Shown here in pieces: positions 50,314 to 59,382 of a DNA stretch of 64,000 nt; the first letter of the stretch is position 1; every line of letters begins with the position of its first letter. The stretch is taken from the NCBI GenBank assembly GCA_015075185.1, contig JABTUW010000005.1, positions 496,001 to 560,000 on the forward strand, read 5' to 3'. This stretch comes from Anaerolineales bacterium (GTDB taxonomy: Bacteria > Chloroflexota > Anaerolineae > 4572-78 > J111). A model generated the notes under the pieces. It saw nothing but the letters and a program-made list of their open reading frames with translations, was not told where the DNA came from and ran no database searches. The position numbers were made by a program, and so were the translations under genes.

Positions 50314-52422
50314 TTATTCCAATTCAATGTCAAACTCACCCACCTTGATCCGGGGCGTCTCGTCAAGTTCGATGGCATAGCGCAGGCGGTGCTGCAGGAC
50401 ACAGGCCGCAAATTCAAGCGCCTGTTGAGCTGGCGGCGTCAATTCCGGGTGGTGGCTCAGGGCATTGAGCGTCGCCAGTTGGGTCGGCGTGGCCTGCCCG
50501 AAGGGTCGCGCCAGCAGTCCGGCCAGTTCCAGTACCCGCAAATCCCATAACGATAACGCAGCCTGGGTGCTGCCAACGGCCATAAACGCCTCATCGGCGG
50601 AGATGTGCAACGACGTCACCCCGTCGCTCGCTGTCTGCACCTGCCCCAAGAGGGCGTGGTCATTCAACCCTCTAAACTCAATCTGGCCCTCAGACCTGGC
50701 CCCAACGACAACCCCATGCCTGGCCAGGACTTCCAGCCCCACGACCCGCCCGGGACCACGCAATACAGAGTCTCGCCGCCGCTTGAACGGGCCGGAATTG
50801 TTCCTCTTTAGGACAACAATTTCCCCGTTAAATTGGCCCACCCACAACGTCTGCCCATCCGGCGAGAACGCGGTGCAGCGGGCCACGCTGGCTCCCCCTG
50901 GCCCCCGCTCGATCAGGCGCAGGTCCGGCAGCTTGAGCAGGTCCAAGCCCTCGTGCAGCAAAACGGCTTCTTGACCGGCGGGCGCGACCCGCAGCGCCCG
51001 CGCCCAAAAGGCAAACTGCTGCCGCCTTATCTCTCGGCCAGCAGCCACATCCCACAAGACAACCTGATGATCGCGCCCGGCCGATAACAGGTGCGTTTCA
51101 TCTACTACGCCCAGGGCCGTGACCGAGTCGGCATGCTGCCCCAAGCGAGCCAGGCCGCGTTCATCCCAGCGATAGATAGCGCATGTTCCACCGCCCGTTG
51201 TCCGCTCGGCGCAAAAGAGGACGTCTTTTGGATTGAAGGCGACGCTGGCGATGGAGTGGTCAAACTGATTCAGGAGGTGTTCGCGTTCAGCCCGTTGAAA
51301 ATTCCACAGCGCCACCTTGCGCTGCCCCGTGCCGATGGCAATGACCGGGCGACCCGAGGCAAAAGCAAGGTCATTAATCCGGCCTGGCACCCTGGCCTCA
51401 GCCTGGTGCAGGGCAGGCGGCAAAAGTCGCCTCAACTCAGCTCCGTCTGAGAGCAGTTCTGGGCCGGTTAAGGCAGTCAGGCGCTCAAAAAGGGCTTGCT
51501 CCTCCCCGGTTGGCGGCTGCCACTGCTGCTCAGCCAGGGTCTTAACCAGGCGCTGGCTCCAGCGAAACGGGACCTCAAAGACCAGGGACCATAATTCAGG
51601 CCACTCCCGGTTGGTCGCCAGGGTCTGCGCCAGCAGGTCTAGCTCCCCGGCCTGCATCTCGGCCAGGCGAGCACGATAGTCGCCGCCGGTGATAATCGGC
51701 AAAAATTCGGTCCGCCCGGCTCGGCGTACCCGTTCCAGGAGACGCTGGCGCAAGGTCGGCGCCGCGCTCTGGTAGACGACCCGCAGCAAGCGCCGGTCAA
51801 AATCGAGGTTGTCGTACCGCGCCCACTGTTCGGTCAAAAAGAAAAAGAGCGCCCGTTGGGTCTGCTCGCGGGGCACGTATCCGGCGGCGAGGGCCGCTTC
51901 AAGAGCAACAGGTCGCTCCTGCTCAAGCACCAGCCGGCACAGCGCTTCCTGGGCCGACGCGTGACGCAGCTGCTGCAATATCTGCTTGGCCCGGCCGGCC
52001 AGCCTGGGATCAGTATCCTCCGCCGCCTGCACCAGCGGCTCGACCACCTCGGCCCGGCCCGAGGCCAGCCTGTCGGTCTGCCCAACGTGCAGCGCCGTTA
52101 GAGCCATCAGAGTTGCAGACTTTGTGGCGACCCAGCCGCGCTTGGTCAGCAACTCTGCCAGCTTGGAATGGCGTGTGGCCGCCCAAATCTGACAGACCCG
52201 ATCAATGCTGGCCGGTTGGCTTAATCCGTTCAAAGCAGTTAGCGCCAGCTCTTGCGCTCGCCGGTCATAGGTGGAGGCCACAAATGCCCCCAGCAGCCCG
52301 GCTGCTTCCGGCGATCGTTCTCGATCCAACCGCTGAATCGCCCAGCGGCGCAGCCAGCCGCCGGCCAGCGGCAGACGATTGCGGAGCAAAAAGTTTAAGC
52401 CAGCCAGTCGAGTCGAACTCAT
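50314..52422 (-). CDS. HEAT-like/WD40 repeat protein, copy A
   Basis: In this 702-residue protein, residues about 1-330 are helical and HEAT-like, with segments such as ALTALNGLSQPASIDRVCQI and QRALFFFLTEQWARYDNLDF. From about 345 a degenerate WD40 propeller follows (VTALGVVDETHLLSAGRDHQ, then VVLWDVAAGREI; ISADEAFMAVGSTQAALSLW). The last residues are KVGEFDIELE. Copy B at 52639-54708 aligns over its whole length, including the end motif. It has no catalytic motif and no signal peptide, so a cytoplasmic scaffold is likely. It is preceded by a repeat-bearing 216-bp gap. Confidence 0.85.
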   Translation of the reverse strand: MSSTRLAGLNFLLRNRLPLAGGWLRRWAIQRLDRERSPEAAGLLGAFVASTYDRRAQELALTALNGLSQPASIDRVCQIWAATRHSKLAELLTKRGWVATKSATLMALTALHVGQTDRLASGRAEVVEPLVQAAEDTDPRLAGRAKQILQQLRHASAQEALCRLVLEQERPVALEAALAAGYVPREQTQRALFFFLTEQWARYDNLDFDRRLLRVVYQSAAPTLRQRLLERVRRAGRTEFLPIITGGDYRARLAEMQAGELDLLAQTLATNREWPELWSLVFEVPFRWSQRLVKTLAEQQWQPPTGEEQALFERLTALTGPELLSDGAELRRLLPPALHQAEARVPGRINDLAFASGRPVIAIGTGQRKVALWNFQRAEREHLLNQFDHSIASVAFNPKDVLFCAERTTGGGTCAIYRWDERGLARLGQHADSVTALGVVDETHLLSAGRDHQVVLWDVAAGREIRRQQFAFWARALRVAPAGQEAVLLHEGLDLLKLPDLRLIERGPGGASVARCTAFSPDGQTLWVGQFNGEIVVLKRNNSGPFKRRRDSVLRGPGRVVGLEVLARHGVVVGARSEGQIEFRGLNDHALLGQVQTASDGVTSLHISADEAFMAVGSTQAALSLWDLRVLELAGLLARPFGQATPTQLATLNALSHHPELTPPAQQALEFAACVLQHRLRYAIELDETPRIKVGEFDIELE

Positions 52423-52476
52423 GGAGATACGAGAGGTCAGAAGTCAGAGGTCAGTCAATGTCATTAAGTTAAGGAG

Positions 52477-52594
52477 CATCCCGAGTAGGTTGAGCGAAGC
52501 GAAACCGTATCGAGGGGTGCGATAGAGTGGCGTAGACCTCGCCAAGCCGCACCCTTCGATATGCGCTCCACTTCGTTTCGCGCTACTCAGGGTG
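52477..52594. repeat. Long imperfect inverted repeat between the two WD40 genes
   Basis: CCGAGTAG...GCGAAGCGAAAC...TATCGA at the left is matched inversely by TCGATA...TTCGTTTCGC...CTACTCAGG at the right, over about 118 bp with several mismatches. From memory, similar CCCTGAGTAG...TATCGAAGGGTG sequences are dispersed in other genomes. It could fold into a long hairpin in the operon transcript. Confidence 0.65.
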
Positions 52595-52638
52595 TTTTCC
52601 ATTAAACTTAATGATATTGATTGCTTACTGTTTACTCT

Positions 52639-54708
52639 CTACCCTTCTAATTCAATATCAAACTCACCAATCACAATATGGCGCGAGGCGGCTTCAACTT
52701 CAATATCAAAGCGCCGGCTCCAGCGCAGCAGAGTGAACAGAAATTCCAGCCATGCCCGTTCGAGGTCGGGCAGACCTTTTTCAGCCAGGCTTGTCTCAAC
52801 CCAGGTCAAATCGGCCAAAGTGGTGCGGGCGAGAGGCTGGTGGCACAGGCGGGCCAGGTCAGACGCCCACAGGCGGATGGTTTGATCGTAGCTGGCGCTG
52901 GCTAACCACTGGCCGTCGGGGCTGATCGCCAAGCGAGTGACCCAATCGCTGTGACCTTCCAGGGTTTGCAGCAGCTTGCCCTCCGGCACGCGCCATAGGC
53001 GCACGGTTTGGTCGAGACTGGCGCTGGCCAGCAGCCAGCCGCCGGTATCGCCCGGTAGCGGGGCCGGGGTGAGCGCCAGTCCTACCACCGCATCGGTGTG
53101 CCCGCTCAGCGTTTTGATGGGTTTGCCATCCGGCAGCCGCCACAGGCGAATGGTTTTATCCAGGCTCCCGCTGGCTAACAGTAAATTGTCCGGGCTGACC
53201 ACCAGGCCGTTGACCGAGGCGGTATGGCCGGTCAAGGTCTGCTGAAGCATGCCATCCGGCAGCCGCCACAGGCGGATGGTTTGATCGCGCCCGCCGCTGG
53301 CGAGCAGCCGCCCGTCGGGGCTGAAGGCCAGATGGATGACCAGCGCGGTATGGCCGGCTAACGTTTTAAGTGCCTGGCCCTGGGGCAGTTTCCACAGCCG
53401 CACCGACTGATCACCAGCGCTGGCCAAGAGCTGCCCGTCGGGGCTGATGGCCAGGGCGTTGACTGCCCCGGCCACATTTTGCCAGGTTTGCAGCGCCAGA
53501 CCATCGGGCAGCCGCCACAGGCGGAGACTGTTATCGTCGCTGCCGCTGACCAGCAGCCGTCCATCGGGGCTGACCACCACACCCCAGACTTCGCCGCTGT
53601 GGCCCTCCAGAGTCTTAAAGCCCTCGCCGCCAGGCAGCCGCCACAGCCGCAGGGTGTGATCCTCGCTGCCGCTGGCCAGGAGCTGATTGTAGGGGCTGAG
53701 GGCCAGATCATGCACCGCGCCGCTGTGCCCGGTCAGCACCGCCTGGCAGCGGGTCGAGCGGCCCAGGGTCAGTCCCGTCGGATCGCATTTTTGCGCCAAT
53801 TGTTGCAGTTCAGTGAAAGCTTTCTGCTCCTCTGTCGAGTGAGCCGGCTGCCAGCGGGCCTCGTCTAGCTGCTTTAAGAGCGGGAGACTCCAGATCGCCG
53901 GCGCGGCTTGGGCCAGCCGCCACATTTCACTCCAGGCTTTCTCCTTGGTAAGCAGGGCCAGCACGACCGCCCACTCGCTGCCGGTCATCTCGGCCAGGCG
54001 GCGGCGCTGCCGTCCCCCGGCCAGCACTTCAATAAAATCCGCCCGGCCAGCGCGGCGGGTCAGGTCGGTAATGCGCCGCTGCAGCCAGGCACTGCCGGTC
54101 TGATAGGCCGTCCGCAGCAAACTGCGATCAAAATCCAGCGCCTCATATTTTTCCCACTGCTCGCTGAGTAGGTAAAAAAGGGCGCGCTGCTGGGGGTCAA
54201 GGGGCGTATAGGGCACGGCCAAGGCCAGCTCACGGACAAGCGGCTGGTCAGTTTCGATGACCTGGCGGTAGAATTCGGCCTGCGCCGCCGGGTTTTGGAG
54301 GCATTGAAAAGCCAGACGAGCATTGCCGGCTACGGTCGGGTCGGGGTCGGCGCAGGCGCGCAGCAGCGGTTCGATGATCTCCGCGCCCGCCGGCTCAAAC
54401 ACCTCCAGCCGGCCCGCCTTCAAGGCGGTTAGCCAGCGCAGGCGCTCCGGGGTGGAAGCCACCCAACCGCTACTTGCCAGCCAGTTGCCCAGGCCGGCGT
54501 GGCGGGTGCTGGCCCAAACGGCGCAGACCGCATCACGGCCCGCTGGTTCGCTCAATTCGGCCAGGCCGGCCAGCACGCCTCTTTGGACCGTCTCGTCATC
54601 GAGCCGGGTGACGGCCTCGGCCAGCGCCCGGATCATATCGGGGGCCTGGGAGCGGGTGAGTTCGCGGGTGAGGCTAGTGGTTGCTTGTTGTACTCGGTCT
54701 TCCATCAT
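52639..54708 (-). CDS. HEAT-like/WD40 repeat protein, copy B
   Basis: The 689-residue protein has a helical HEAT-like N-terminal region (about 1-320) homologous to copy A (RALFYLLSEQWEKYEALDF). A well-conserved seven-blade WD40 propeller follows from about 322 to 612, with repeated LLASGS and IRLWRLPDG. The C terminus is IVIGEFDIELEG, sharing GEFDIELE with copy A. I start at ATG 54708 (MMEDRVQQA); an in-frame TTG at 54744 overlaps the ATPase stop. The near-identical blades suggest recent internal duplication, unlike the eroded propeller of copy A. A scaffold for the neighbouring ATPase or chaperone is inferred. Confidence 0.9.
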   Translation of the reverse strand: MMEDRVQQATTSLTRELTRSQAPDMIRALAEAVTRLDDETVQRGVLAGLAELSEPAGRDAVCAVWASTRHAGLGNWLASSGWVASTPERLRWLTALKAGRLEVFEPAGAEIIEPLLRACADPDPTVAGNARLAFQCLQNPAAQAEFYRQVIETDQPLVRELALAVPYTPLDPQQRALFYLLSEQWEKYEALDFDRSLLRTAYQTGSAWLQRRITDLTRRAGRADFIEVLAGGRQRRRLAEMTGSEWAVVLALLTKEKAWSEMWRLAQAAPAIWSLPLLKQLDEARWQPAHSTEEQKAFTELQQLAQKCDPTGLTLGRSTRCQAVLTGHSGAVHDLALSPYNQLLASGSEDHTLRLWRLPGGEGFKTLEGHSGEVWGVVVSPDGRLLVSGSDDNSLRLWRLPDGLALQTWQNVAGAVNALAISPDGQLLASAGDQSVRLWKLPQGQALKTLAGHTALVIHLAFSPDGRLLASGGRDQTIRLWRLPDGMLQQTLTGHTASVNGLVVSPDNLLLASGSLDKTIRLWRLPDGKPIKTLSGHTDAVVGLALTPAPLPGDTGGWLLASASLDQTVRLWRVPEGKLLQTLEGHSDWVTRLAISPDGQWLASASYDQTIRLWASDLARLCHQPLARTTLADLTWVETSLAEKGLPDLERAWLEFLFTLLRWSRRFDIEVEAASRHIVIGEFDIELEG

Positions 54709-54744
54709 GCGGCTGATTGTACCTTGGGCCAAGTGAAAGGTCAA

Positions 54745-56274
54745 TCAGCCAGTGCTGGGGCCAAGCTGCAGCGGCACAAAGCGCTGCTCGGCCTCGCGGA
54801 CCTCCTGGAAAGAGGCCGACTGGGCCCGGCCCTCGCGCAGCCAGTCGCGCAGGGCTTCAATGGTTTCGCGCTGCGAGACGGACAGGGGCACCTGGCGTTC
54901 CAGAGCGGTCGAGATGTCTTCGGTAGTGAACTCCCGCCCGGCGTTGAAGCCGAGGTACATGGCGTCAATGATGGCCTGCTCCAGTTCGGCCCCCACATAG
55001 CCCTCGGATTCGCGAGCCAGCCGGACCGGGTCAAAATCCTGGGGCAAGCGGCCTCGTTTGCGCAGGTGAACGGTCAAGATTTCCTGCCGTTCTTCCAGGG
55101 TGGGCAGGTCGAGGAAAAAGATTTCGTCAAAACGGCCCTTGCGCAGCAGTTCGGGCGGCAGGCTGGCGATGTCGTTGGCGGTGGCGACCACAAAGCAGGG
55201 CGCGGTCTTCTCCTGCATCCAGGTCAAAATGGTGCCAAAAACGCGGGTGCTGGTCCCGCTGTCGAGGCCGCCGTGAGCCAGCCCTTTTTCCATCTCGTCA
55301 ATCCAGACGACGCAAGGCGCTACGGTTTCGGCCAGTTGCAGCGCCCGCCGCGCCCGCGCCTCCGACTCGCCGACCAGGCTGCCGAAGAGCGCGCCGATGT
55401 CCAGCCGCAGTAAGGGCAGCCGCCACAGCCCGCCGATCATCTTGGCGGTCAGGCTCTTGCCGGTGCCGGGGATGCCGATCAGGGCGATGCCTTTGGGCGC
55501 GGGCAGCCCGTAATCACGGGCTTCCTGGGTAAAAGCACGCTCGCGCAGGCGCAGCCACTCTTTGAGCACGCCCAGGCCGCCCACGTCGTCGGGGGTTTCG
55601 TGAGTGGCGTAAAACTCCAGGGCTTCGCTCTCGCGGATAATCTGTTTTTTCTCTTCCGTCACCAGGTCAATGTCCCGGTCGTCTAGCATACCATCGCGGA
55701 CAATAGCCTTAGCGAAGACACGATGGGCCTGAGCCGCGGTCAGCCCCAGGGCGGCCTGGACTAACTTTTCCCGACCCAGGCGGGTCAGGTTGACCTTCAC
55801 CCCGGAGGTCTGAGTAAGCTGGTTGAGCACCGTTTCCAGCTCCGGGGCATTGGGCAGCGGGAACTCGACCACAACCGTTTCATCCCGCAACTCCTCCGGC
55901 ACTTCGTCGCCAGGTGTGGTGATGACTATGGATTTTTTGGTGAATTTCAGCCGCTGGGCCACGCTGCGCAGTTTGCGCTTGATCTGCGGGTTGTCCCATA
56001 GTTCGTGGAAATCTTTGAGCACGAAGACAGTGTTATTGTCTTCGGCCTTGTCAATCTGCTCCAGGGCGGTTTTGGGATCGGGAGCAACCGGGATGGGGCT
56101 GCTGCCGCTGAGGAGGTGGAATCCTTCCGCCGCATCCCAAGTCAGACAGCGCCGCCGGTTCTGGTCACAAATGGATTTGAGACTTTGCAGCGCCCGCTCC
56201 TCTTCCGGGGTAACCAGTACCAGGAGGGTAAAGCGCGCCCGCAGGTACAACTCAAGCTCTTGTTCGATGGTCAT
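54745..56274 (-). CDS. ycf46: Ycf46-type AAA+ ATPase
   Basis: This 509-residue protein has an N-terminal domain with the Ycf46-like opening ELELYLRARFTLLVLVTPEE. The AAA core follows: Walker A GIPGTGKS near residue 275, Walker B VVWIDEMEKG, sensor 1 ATAND, and an arginine-finger region RKGRFDEIFF. I start at ATG 56274 (MTIEQELEL), with AGGTAG seven bases upstream. The frame opens at ATG 56307, but that codon lies two bases after a predicted -10 box and would fall outside the transcript. As first gene of the set, it probably remodels or loads the co-encoded propeller/chaperone proteins; the function of Ycf46 itself is little known. Confidence 0.9.
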   Translation of the reverse strand: MTIEQELELYLRARFTLLVLVTPEEERALQSLKSICDQNRRRCLTWDAAEGFHLLSGSSPIPVAPDPKTALEQIDKAEDNNTVFVLKDFHELWDNPQIKRKLRSVAQRLKFTKKSIVITTPGDEVPEELRDETVVVEFPLPNAPELETVLNQLTQTSGVKVNLTRLGREKLVQAALGLTAAQAHRVFAKAIVRDGMLDDRDIDLVTEEKKQIIRESEALEFYATHETPDDVGGLGVLKEWLRLRERAFTQEARDYGLPAPKGIALIGIPGTGKSLTAKMIGGLWRLPLLRLDIGALFGSLVGESEARARRALQLAETVAPCVVWIDEMEKGLAHGGLDSGTSTRVFGTILTWMQEKTAPCFVVATANDIASLPPELLRKGRFDEIFFLDLPTLEERQEILTVHLRKRGRLPQDFDPVRLARESEGYVGAELEQAIIDAMYLGFNAGREFTTEDISTALERQVPLSVSQRETIEALRDWLREGRAQSASFQEVREAEQRFVPLQLGPSTG

Positions 56275-56309
56275 ATTTTCTACCTGAAAATCAATATGCG
56301 GTTTCATCT

Positions 56310-56337
56310 AGTGTAGTCGTTCCGTAGATTTCGTCAA
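56310..56337 (-). promoter_or_regulatory. Promoter of the Ycf46/WD40/Hsp70/DUF1257 gene set
   Basis: On the minus strand, TTGACG (56337-56332) and TACACT (56315-56310) are 16 bp apart. The predicted start near 56303 gives a leader of about 29 nt to ATG 56274. It is the only convincing promoter seen ahead of this block of genes. Confidence 0.55.
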
Positions 56338-56342
56338 TAAAA

Positions 56343-57488
56343 TTACTCGCCCAAGACCCGCCGGGCGATGACCATGCGCAAGATTTCGCTGGTCCCTTCG
56401 CCAATCGTCAGGAGGCGTTGGTCGCGGTAGATGCGCTCGACCGGGAACTCGGCGCTGTAGCCGTAGCCGCCGTGAATCTGGATGGCTTTATAGGCGACCC
56501 GCTCGGCGGTTTCGCTGGCAAAAAGTTTGGCCATCGCCGCTTCTTTGGCAAAGGCTTGCCCTTGATCTTTCAGCCAGGCCGCCCGATAAACCAGCAAGCG
56601 GGCAGCTTCGATTTCCGTGCTCATGTCGGCGATCATGTGCTGGATGGCCTGATGCTGGCCAATAGGTTGGCCAAAGGTCTGGCGGTCGCGGGCGTAGCGC
56701 ACTGCCTCGTCCAGGGCCGCCTGGGCCAGGCCAACGGCCATCGCCCCAATGCCGATGCGGCCGCCATCCAGCGTAATCAGGGTTTGCTGCAGGCCTCGCC
56801 CGGCCTCGCCTAACAGATTCTCTTTCGGCACGCGCACCCCGTCAAAGGTCAGCATGTGGGCCGGCGAGCCGCGCAGCCCCATCTTTTTCTCAGGCGGATG
56901 GATGGTCAGGCCGGGCCGGCCGGTCTCGACGAGGAGCATGCTAAAGCCCCTCGTGCCCGCTTGGCGGTCGGTGCGGCAGAGGGTAACAATCAGGGGAGCC
57001 AGGCTGGGATTGGTAATCCAGGCTTTGCTGCCGTTGATGGTCCAGGCGTCGCCCTCATCCACGGCTGTGGTTTGCACGCCCCCGGCCAGATCGCTGCCTG
57101 CACCCGGTTCTGTCAGGGCCAATGCGCCCAATCCCTCGCCCGACATTAGCGCCGGGAGATAGCGGACCTTCTGTTCCGCCGTGCCAAAAGCCACCAGCGG
57201 GCCGACGCACAGGCCATTGTGAGCCGTGACCGACAGGGCAGTACTCCCGCAAGCCCGGCCCAACTCTTCAATGGCAATTGCCGCACTGACCGTATCCAAC
57301 CCTGGCCCGCCATCCGCTTCCGCTACCGGCAGGGCCAGCAGTCCCAAAGGGGCCATTTTCTTGACAATGTCCAGCGGCAGCTTGCCCTCGGCGTCTGTTT
57401 GAGCGGCGCGGGGTTTCAGCTCGGCCTGGCAAAAATCACGCACCGCCTCTTGCCACATGCGCTGTTCGGGGTTGAGTAGAAAGTCCAT
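56343..57488 (-). CDS. Acyl-CoA dehydrogenase
   Basis: This 381-residue FAD enzyme has the family signatures ALTEPGAGSDLAGGVQTTA (flavin/substrate loop, about 125-143), KAWITNPSLA, and the C-terminal AKLFASETAERVAYKAIQIH with GGYGYSAEFPVERIYRD, which contains the catalytic-base Glu region of short/medium-chain enzymes. It oxidises acyl-CoA to enoyl-CoA, passing electrons to ETF. GGGAG lies before ATG 57488. No ETF or other beta-oxidation genes are next to it, so chain-length preference is not assigned. Confidence 0.94.
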   Translation of the reverse strand: MDFLLNPEQRMWQEAVRDFCQAELKPRAAQTDAEGKLPLDIVKKMAPLGLLALPVAEADGGPGLDTVSAAIAIEELGRACGSTALSVTAHNGLCVGPLVAFGTAEQKVRYLPALMSGEGLGALALTEPGAGSDLAGGVQTTAVDEGDAWTINGSKAWITNPSLAPLIVTLCRTDRQAGTRGFSMLLVETGRPGLTIHPPEKKMGLRGSPAHMLTFDGVRVPKENLLGEAGRGLQQTLITLDGGRIGIGAMAVGLAQAALDEAVRYARDRQTFGQPIGQHQAIQHMIADMSTEIEAARLLVYRAAWLKDQGQAFAKEAAMAKLFASETAERVAYKAIQIHGGYGYSAEFPVERIYRDQRLLTIGEGTSEILRMVIARRVLGE

Positions 57489-57530
57489 TGTTTCTCCCTG
57501 GCAAATAATGTTGGACACAGAGATCCACAA

Positions 57531-57607
57531 AGGAGCACAGAGGGCCACAGAGTTTTTAAGTACTTCTCAGTGTGCCTCTGTGACTTCTCCGCGTTCTCTG
57601 TGCTCCT
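57531..57607. repeat. CACAGAG-type inverted repeat
   Basis: AGGAGCACAGAG at 57531-57542 is exactly inverted at 57596-57607 (CTCTGTGCTCCT), with inner GGCCACAGAG and CCTCTGTG segments also complementary. The element lies in the 292-bp divergent region between the acyl-CoA dehydrogenase and CitE-like genes. Confidence 0.8.
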
Positions 57608-57780
57608 GATATTTTTAGCCTCGGCGGTATATCTTGCCTCTCCTAAGCTGAACCTGTTGCTTTGAATTTTACCACGAGTCGCGCCCAACCCAAACACCTT
57701 ATTTCTTTATCTCAAAGTTTTTGCATCCCCTCGATGGGCGTAGAATAATTCTGTCAATTTTTTGCCCAGAGAGGAACACT

Positions 57781-58713
57781 ATGGCAGATAAAGATTTTAC
57801 AGACTCTCTCCGCCCCGAACTGCTGCGGCGGTCGGTACTTTTTGTGCCCGGCGACAGCCTGCGCAAGATCAATAAGGCGACGGAATTGGCGGCGGACAGC
57901 CTCATTTTGGATCTGGAAGACGGTGTGGCCTTTAACCGCAAAGCCGAAGCCCGCCGCACGGTCGTCGAGGCGCTGGGCACGCTTGATTTTGGCCGGCGCG
58001 AGCGGCTGGTCCGGCTCAACCCATTTTCTACCCTTGCTCCGGTTCAGCTTGAAGGACTGCCTGCCGAGGATCTTTCAGTTACTCTGGAGGCCCGCCCCGC
58101 CGGTTACGTCATCCCCAAGGTGGAGACCCCGGAACACATTCGGCTAGTGAGTGACTATTTAGATCGAGTCGAAGCTGAACGAGGCTGGCCGTCCAACTCC
58201 ATCCGGCTGCTGGCGATGATTGAAACAGCCAGGGGCGTGTTGAATATCGGCCAGATTGCCCAGGCCAGCCGGCGGCTGGAGGCGCTGGTGTTGGGGGCGG
58301 AAGACCTGGCCAATGATTTGGGGGCCAGGCGGACACGGGCCGGTTGGGAAGTATTCTATGCTCGCAGCGCCATCGTTACGGCCGCGGCTGCCTTTGGGTT
58401 GCAGGCCATTGATATGGTTTTTGTTGACCTGAATGATTTGCCGGGGCTGGAGGAAGAGTGCCGCTTTGCCCGGCAGTTAGGCTTCGCCGGCAAAACCGCC
58501 ATTCATCCGCGCCAGATTGAGGTGATTAACCGCCTCTTTGCCCCCTCGCCCGAAGAAATTGAGCAGGCCATGCGGCTGGTCCAGGCTTTTGCCGCTCATC
58601 AGGCCGCCGGGGCCGGCGCTTTTGAACTGGATGGCAAAATGGTTGATCTGCCCGTGATGCGGGCGGCTGAAAGCGTGCTGGCCAAAGCGAGGGCGGCGGG
58701 GTTACTGAATTAA
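57781..58713 (+). CDS. CitE-like / HpcH-HpaI family lyase
   Basis: The 310-residue TIM-barrel protein has SVLFVPGDSLRKINKA, ADSLILDLEDGVAFNRKAEA (metal-site acidic residues), a catalytic Glu in IETARGVLNIG, and GKTAIHPRQIEVINRLFAPS, typical of CitE-like malyl/citramalyl-CoA lyases. It would cleave a 3-hydroxyacyl-CoA to acetyl-CoA plus a keto acid. GAGAGGA precedes ATG 57781. No citrate-lyase alpha or gamma subunit is nearby, so a stand-alone CoA-ester lyase is more likely than citrate lyase. Confidence 0.9.
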   Translation: MADKDFTDSLRPELLRRSVLFVPGDSLRKINKATELAADSLILDLEDGVAFNRKAEARRTVVEALGTLDFGRRERLVRLNPFSTLAPVQLEGLPAEDLSVTLEARPAGYVIPKVETPEHIRLVSDYLDRVEAERGWPSNSIRLLAMIETARGVLNIGQIAQASRRLEALVLGAEDLANDLGARRTRAGWEVFYARSAIVTAAAAFGLQAIDMVFVDLNDLPGLEEECRFARQLGFAGKTAIHPRQIEVINRLFAPSPEEIEQAMRLVQAFAAHQAAGAGAFELDGKMVDLPVMRAAESVLAKARAAGLLN

Positions 58714-58829
58714 CTTGGGTTCATATAGGTTGTGGAGAGGTGAATAACGGAAGTAATCAATCTTGCCGGCTCTGTAAAATGAAAGGATAGCAAGAGGGCG
58801 GCCATGAGCGGGGCGGGCGATGTTACGAT

Positions 58830-59357
58830 TCAAGTCGAATGATATTCATCCCGGTTTATCTGCCAGCGCCACAGCTTGTCTTCATCAGGATCATCCACTT
58901 CGGCCACGAACTTCATGCCCACTTTCTGCAACACGCTATTGGAGGCGTTTTTCTCAGCCAAGGTGTGAGCGATGACCGCTCGCACCTCCGCGTGAGTGAA
59001 GGCAAAATCAATCATCCCCCGGACCGCTTCAGTGGCCAGGCCGCGGTTCCAGTATTCGGAAGCGATTTCATACCCAATCTCGACCGTGCCCGACTCATCC
59101 GGTGGGCCTTTGAACCCTCCGTTGCCGGCCAGCGCTTCCTCCTGGGGATGAATAAAGAAGTATCCGTCCCAGCCAGTGGAGGGGGGATTGGCTGCGCTCG
59201 ATTCTCCGGCCGGGAGGGAAAATACTTCCGGGAAGCGCGGCCAGCTATCCGGCACCCTGACCTGTAAAAGTGCGGCCAGCTCGCGCCTATCACGCAAGAA
59301 AGCTTCAATATATCTCCGTTCCACGGGGAGCAGTTGAAGGTTATTCGTCTCAATCAT
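58830..59357 (-). CDS. GNAT-family N-acetyltransferase (RimJ/RimL-like)
   Basis: This 175-residue protein has GNAT features: GGFKGPPDESGTVEIGYEIA, EYWNRGLATEAVRGMIDFAF (acetyl-CoA loop region), and ASNSVLQKVGMKFVAEVDDP near the end. It resembles RimJ/RimL-type acetyltransferases that act on protein N termini or small molecules. I start at ATG 59357 (MIETNNLQ); a longer frame of 16 codons lacks support. The substrate is unknown. Confidence 0.85.
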   Translation of the reverse strand: MIETNNLQLLPVERRYIEAFLRDRRELAALLQVRVPDSWPRFPEVFSLPAGESSAANPPSTGWDGYFFIHPQEEALAGNGGFKGPPDESGTVEIGYEIASEYWNRGLATEAVRGMIDFAFTHAEVRAVIAHTLAEKNASNSVLQKVGMKFVAEVDDPDEDKLWRWQINRDEYHST

Positions 59358-59382
59358 ATTTCTACTTTCACCTCTGTATAAC

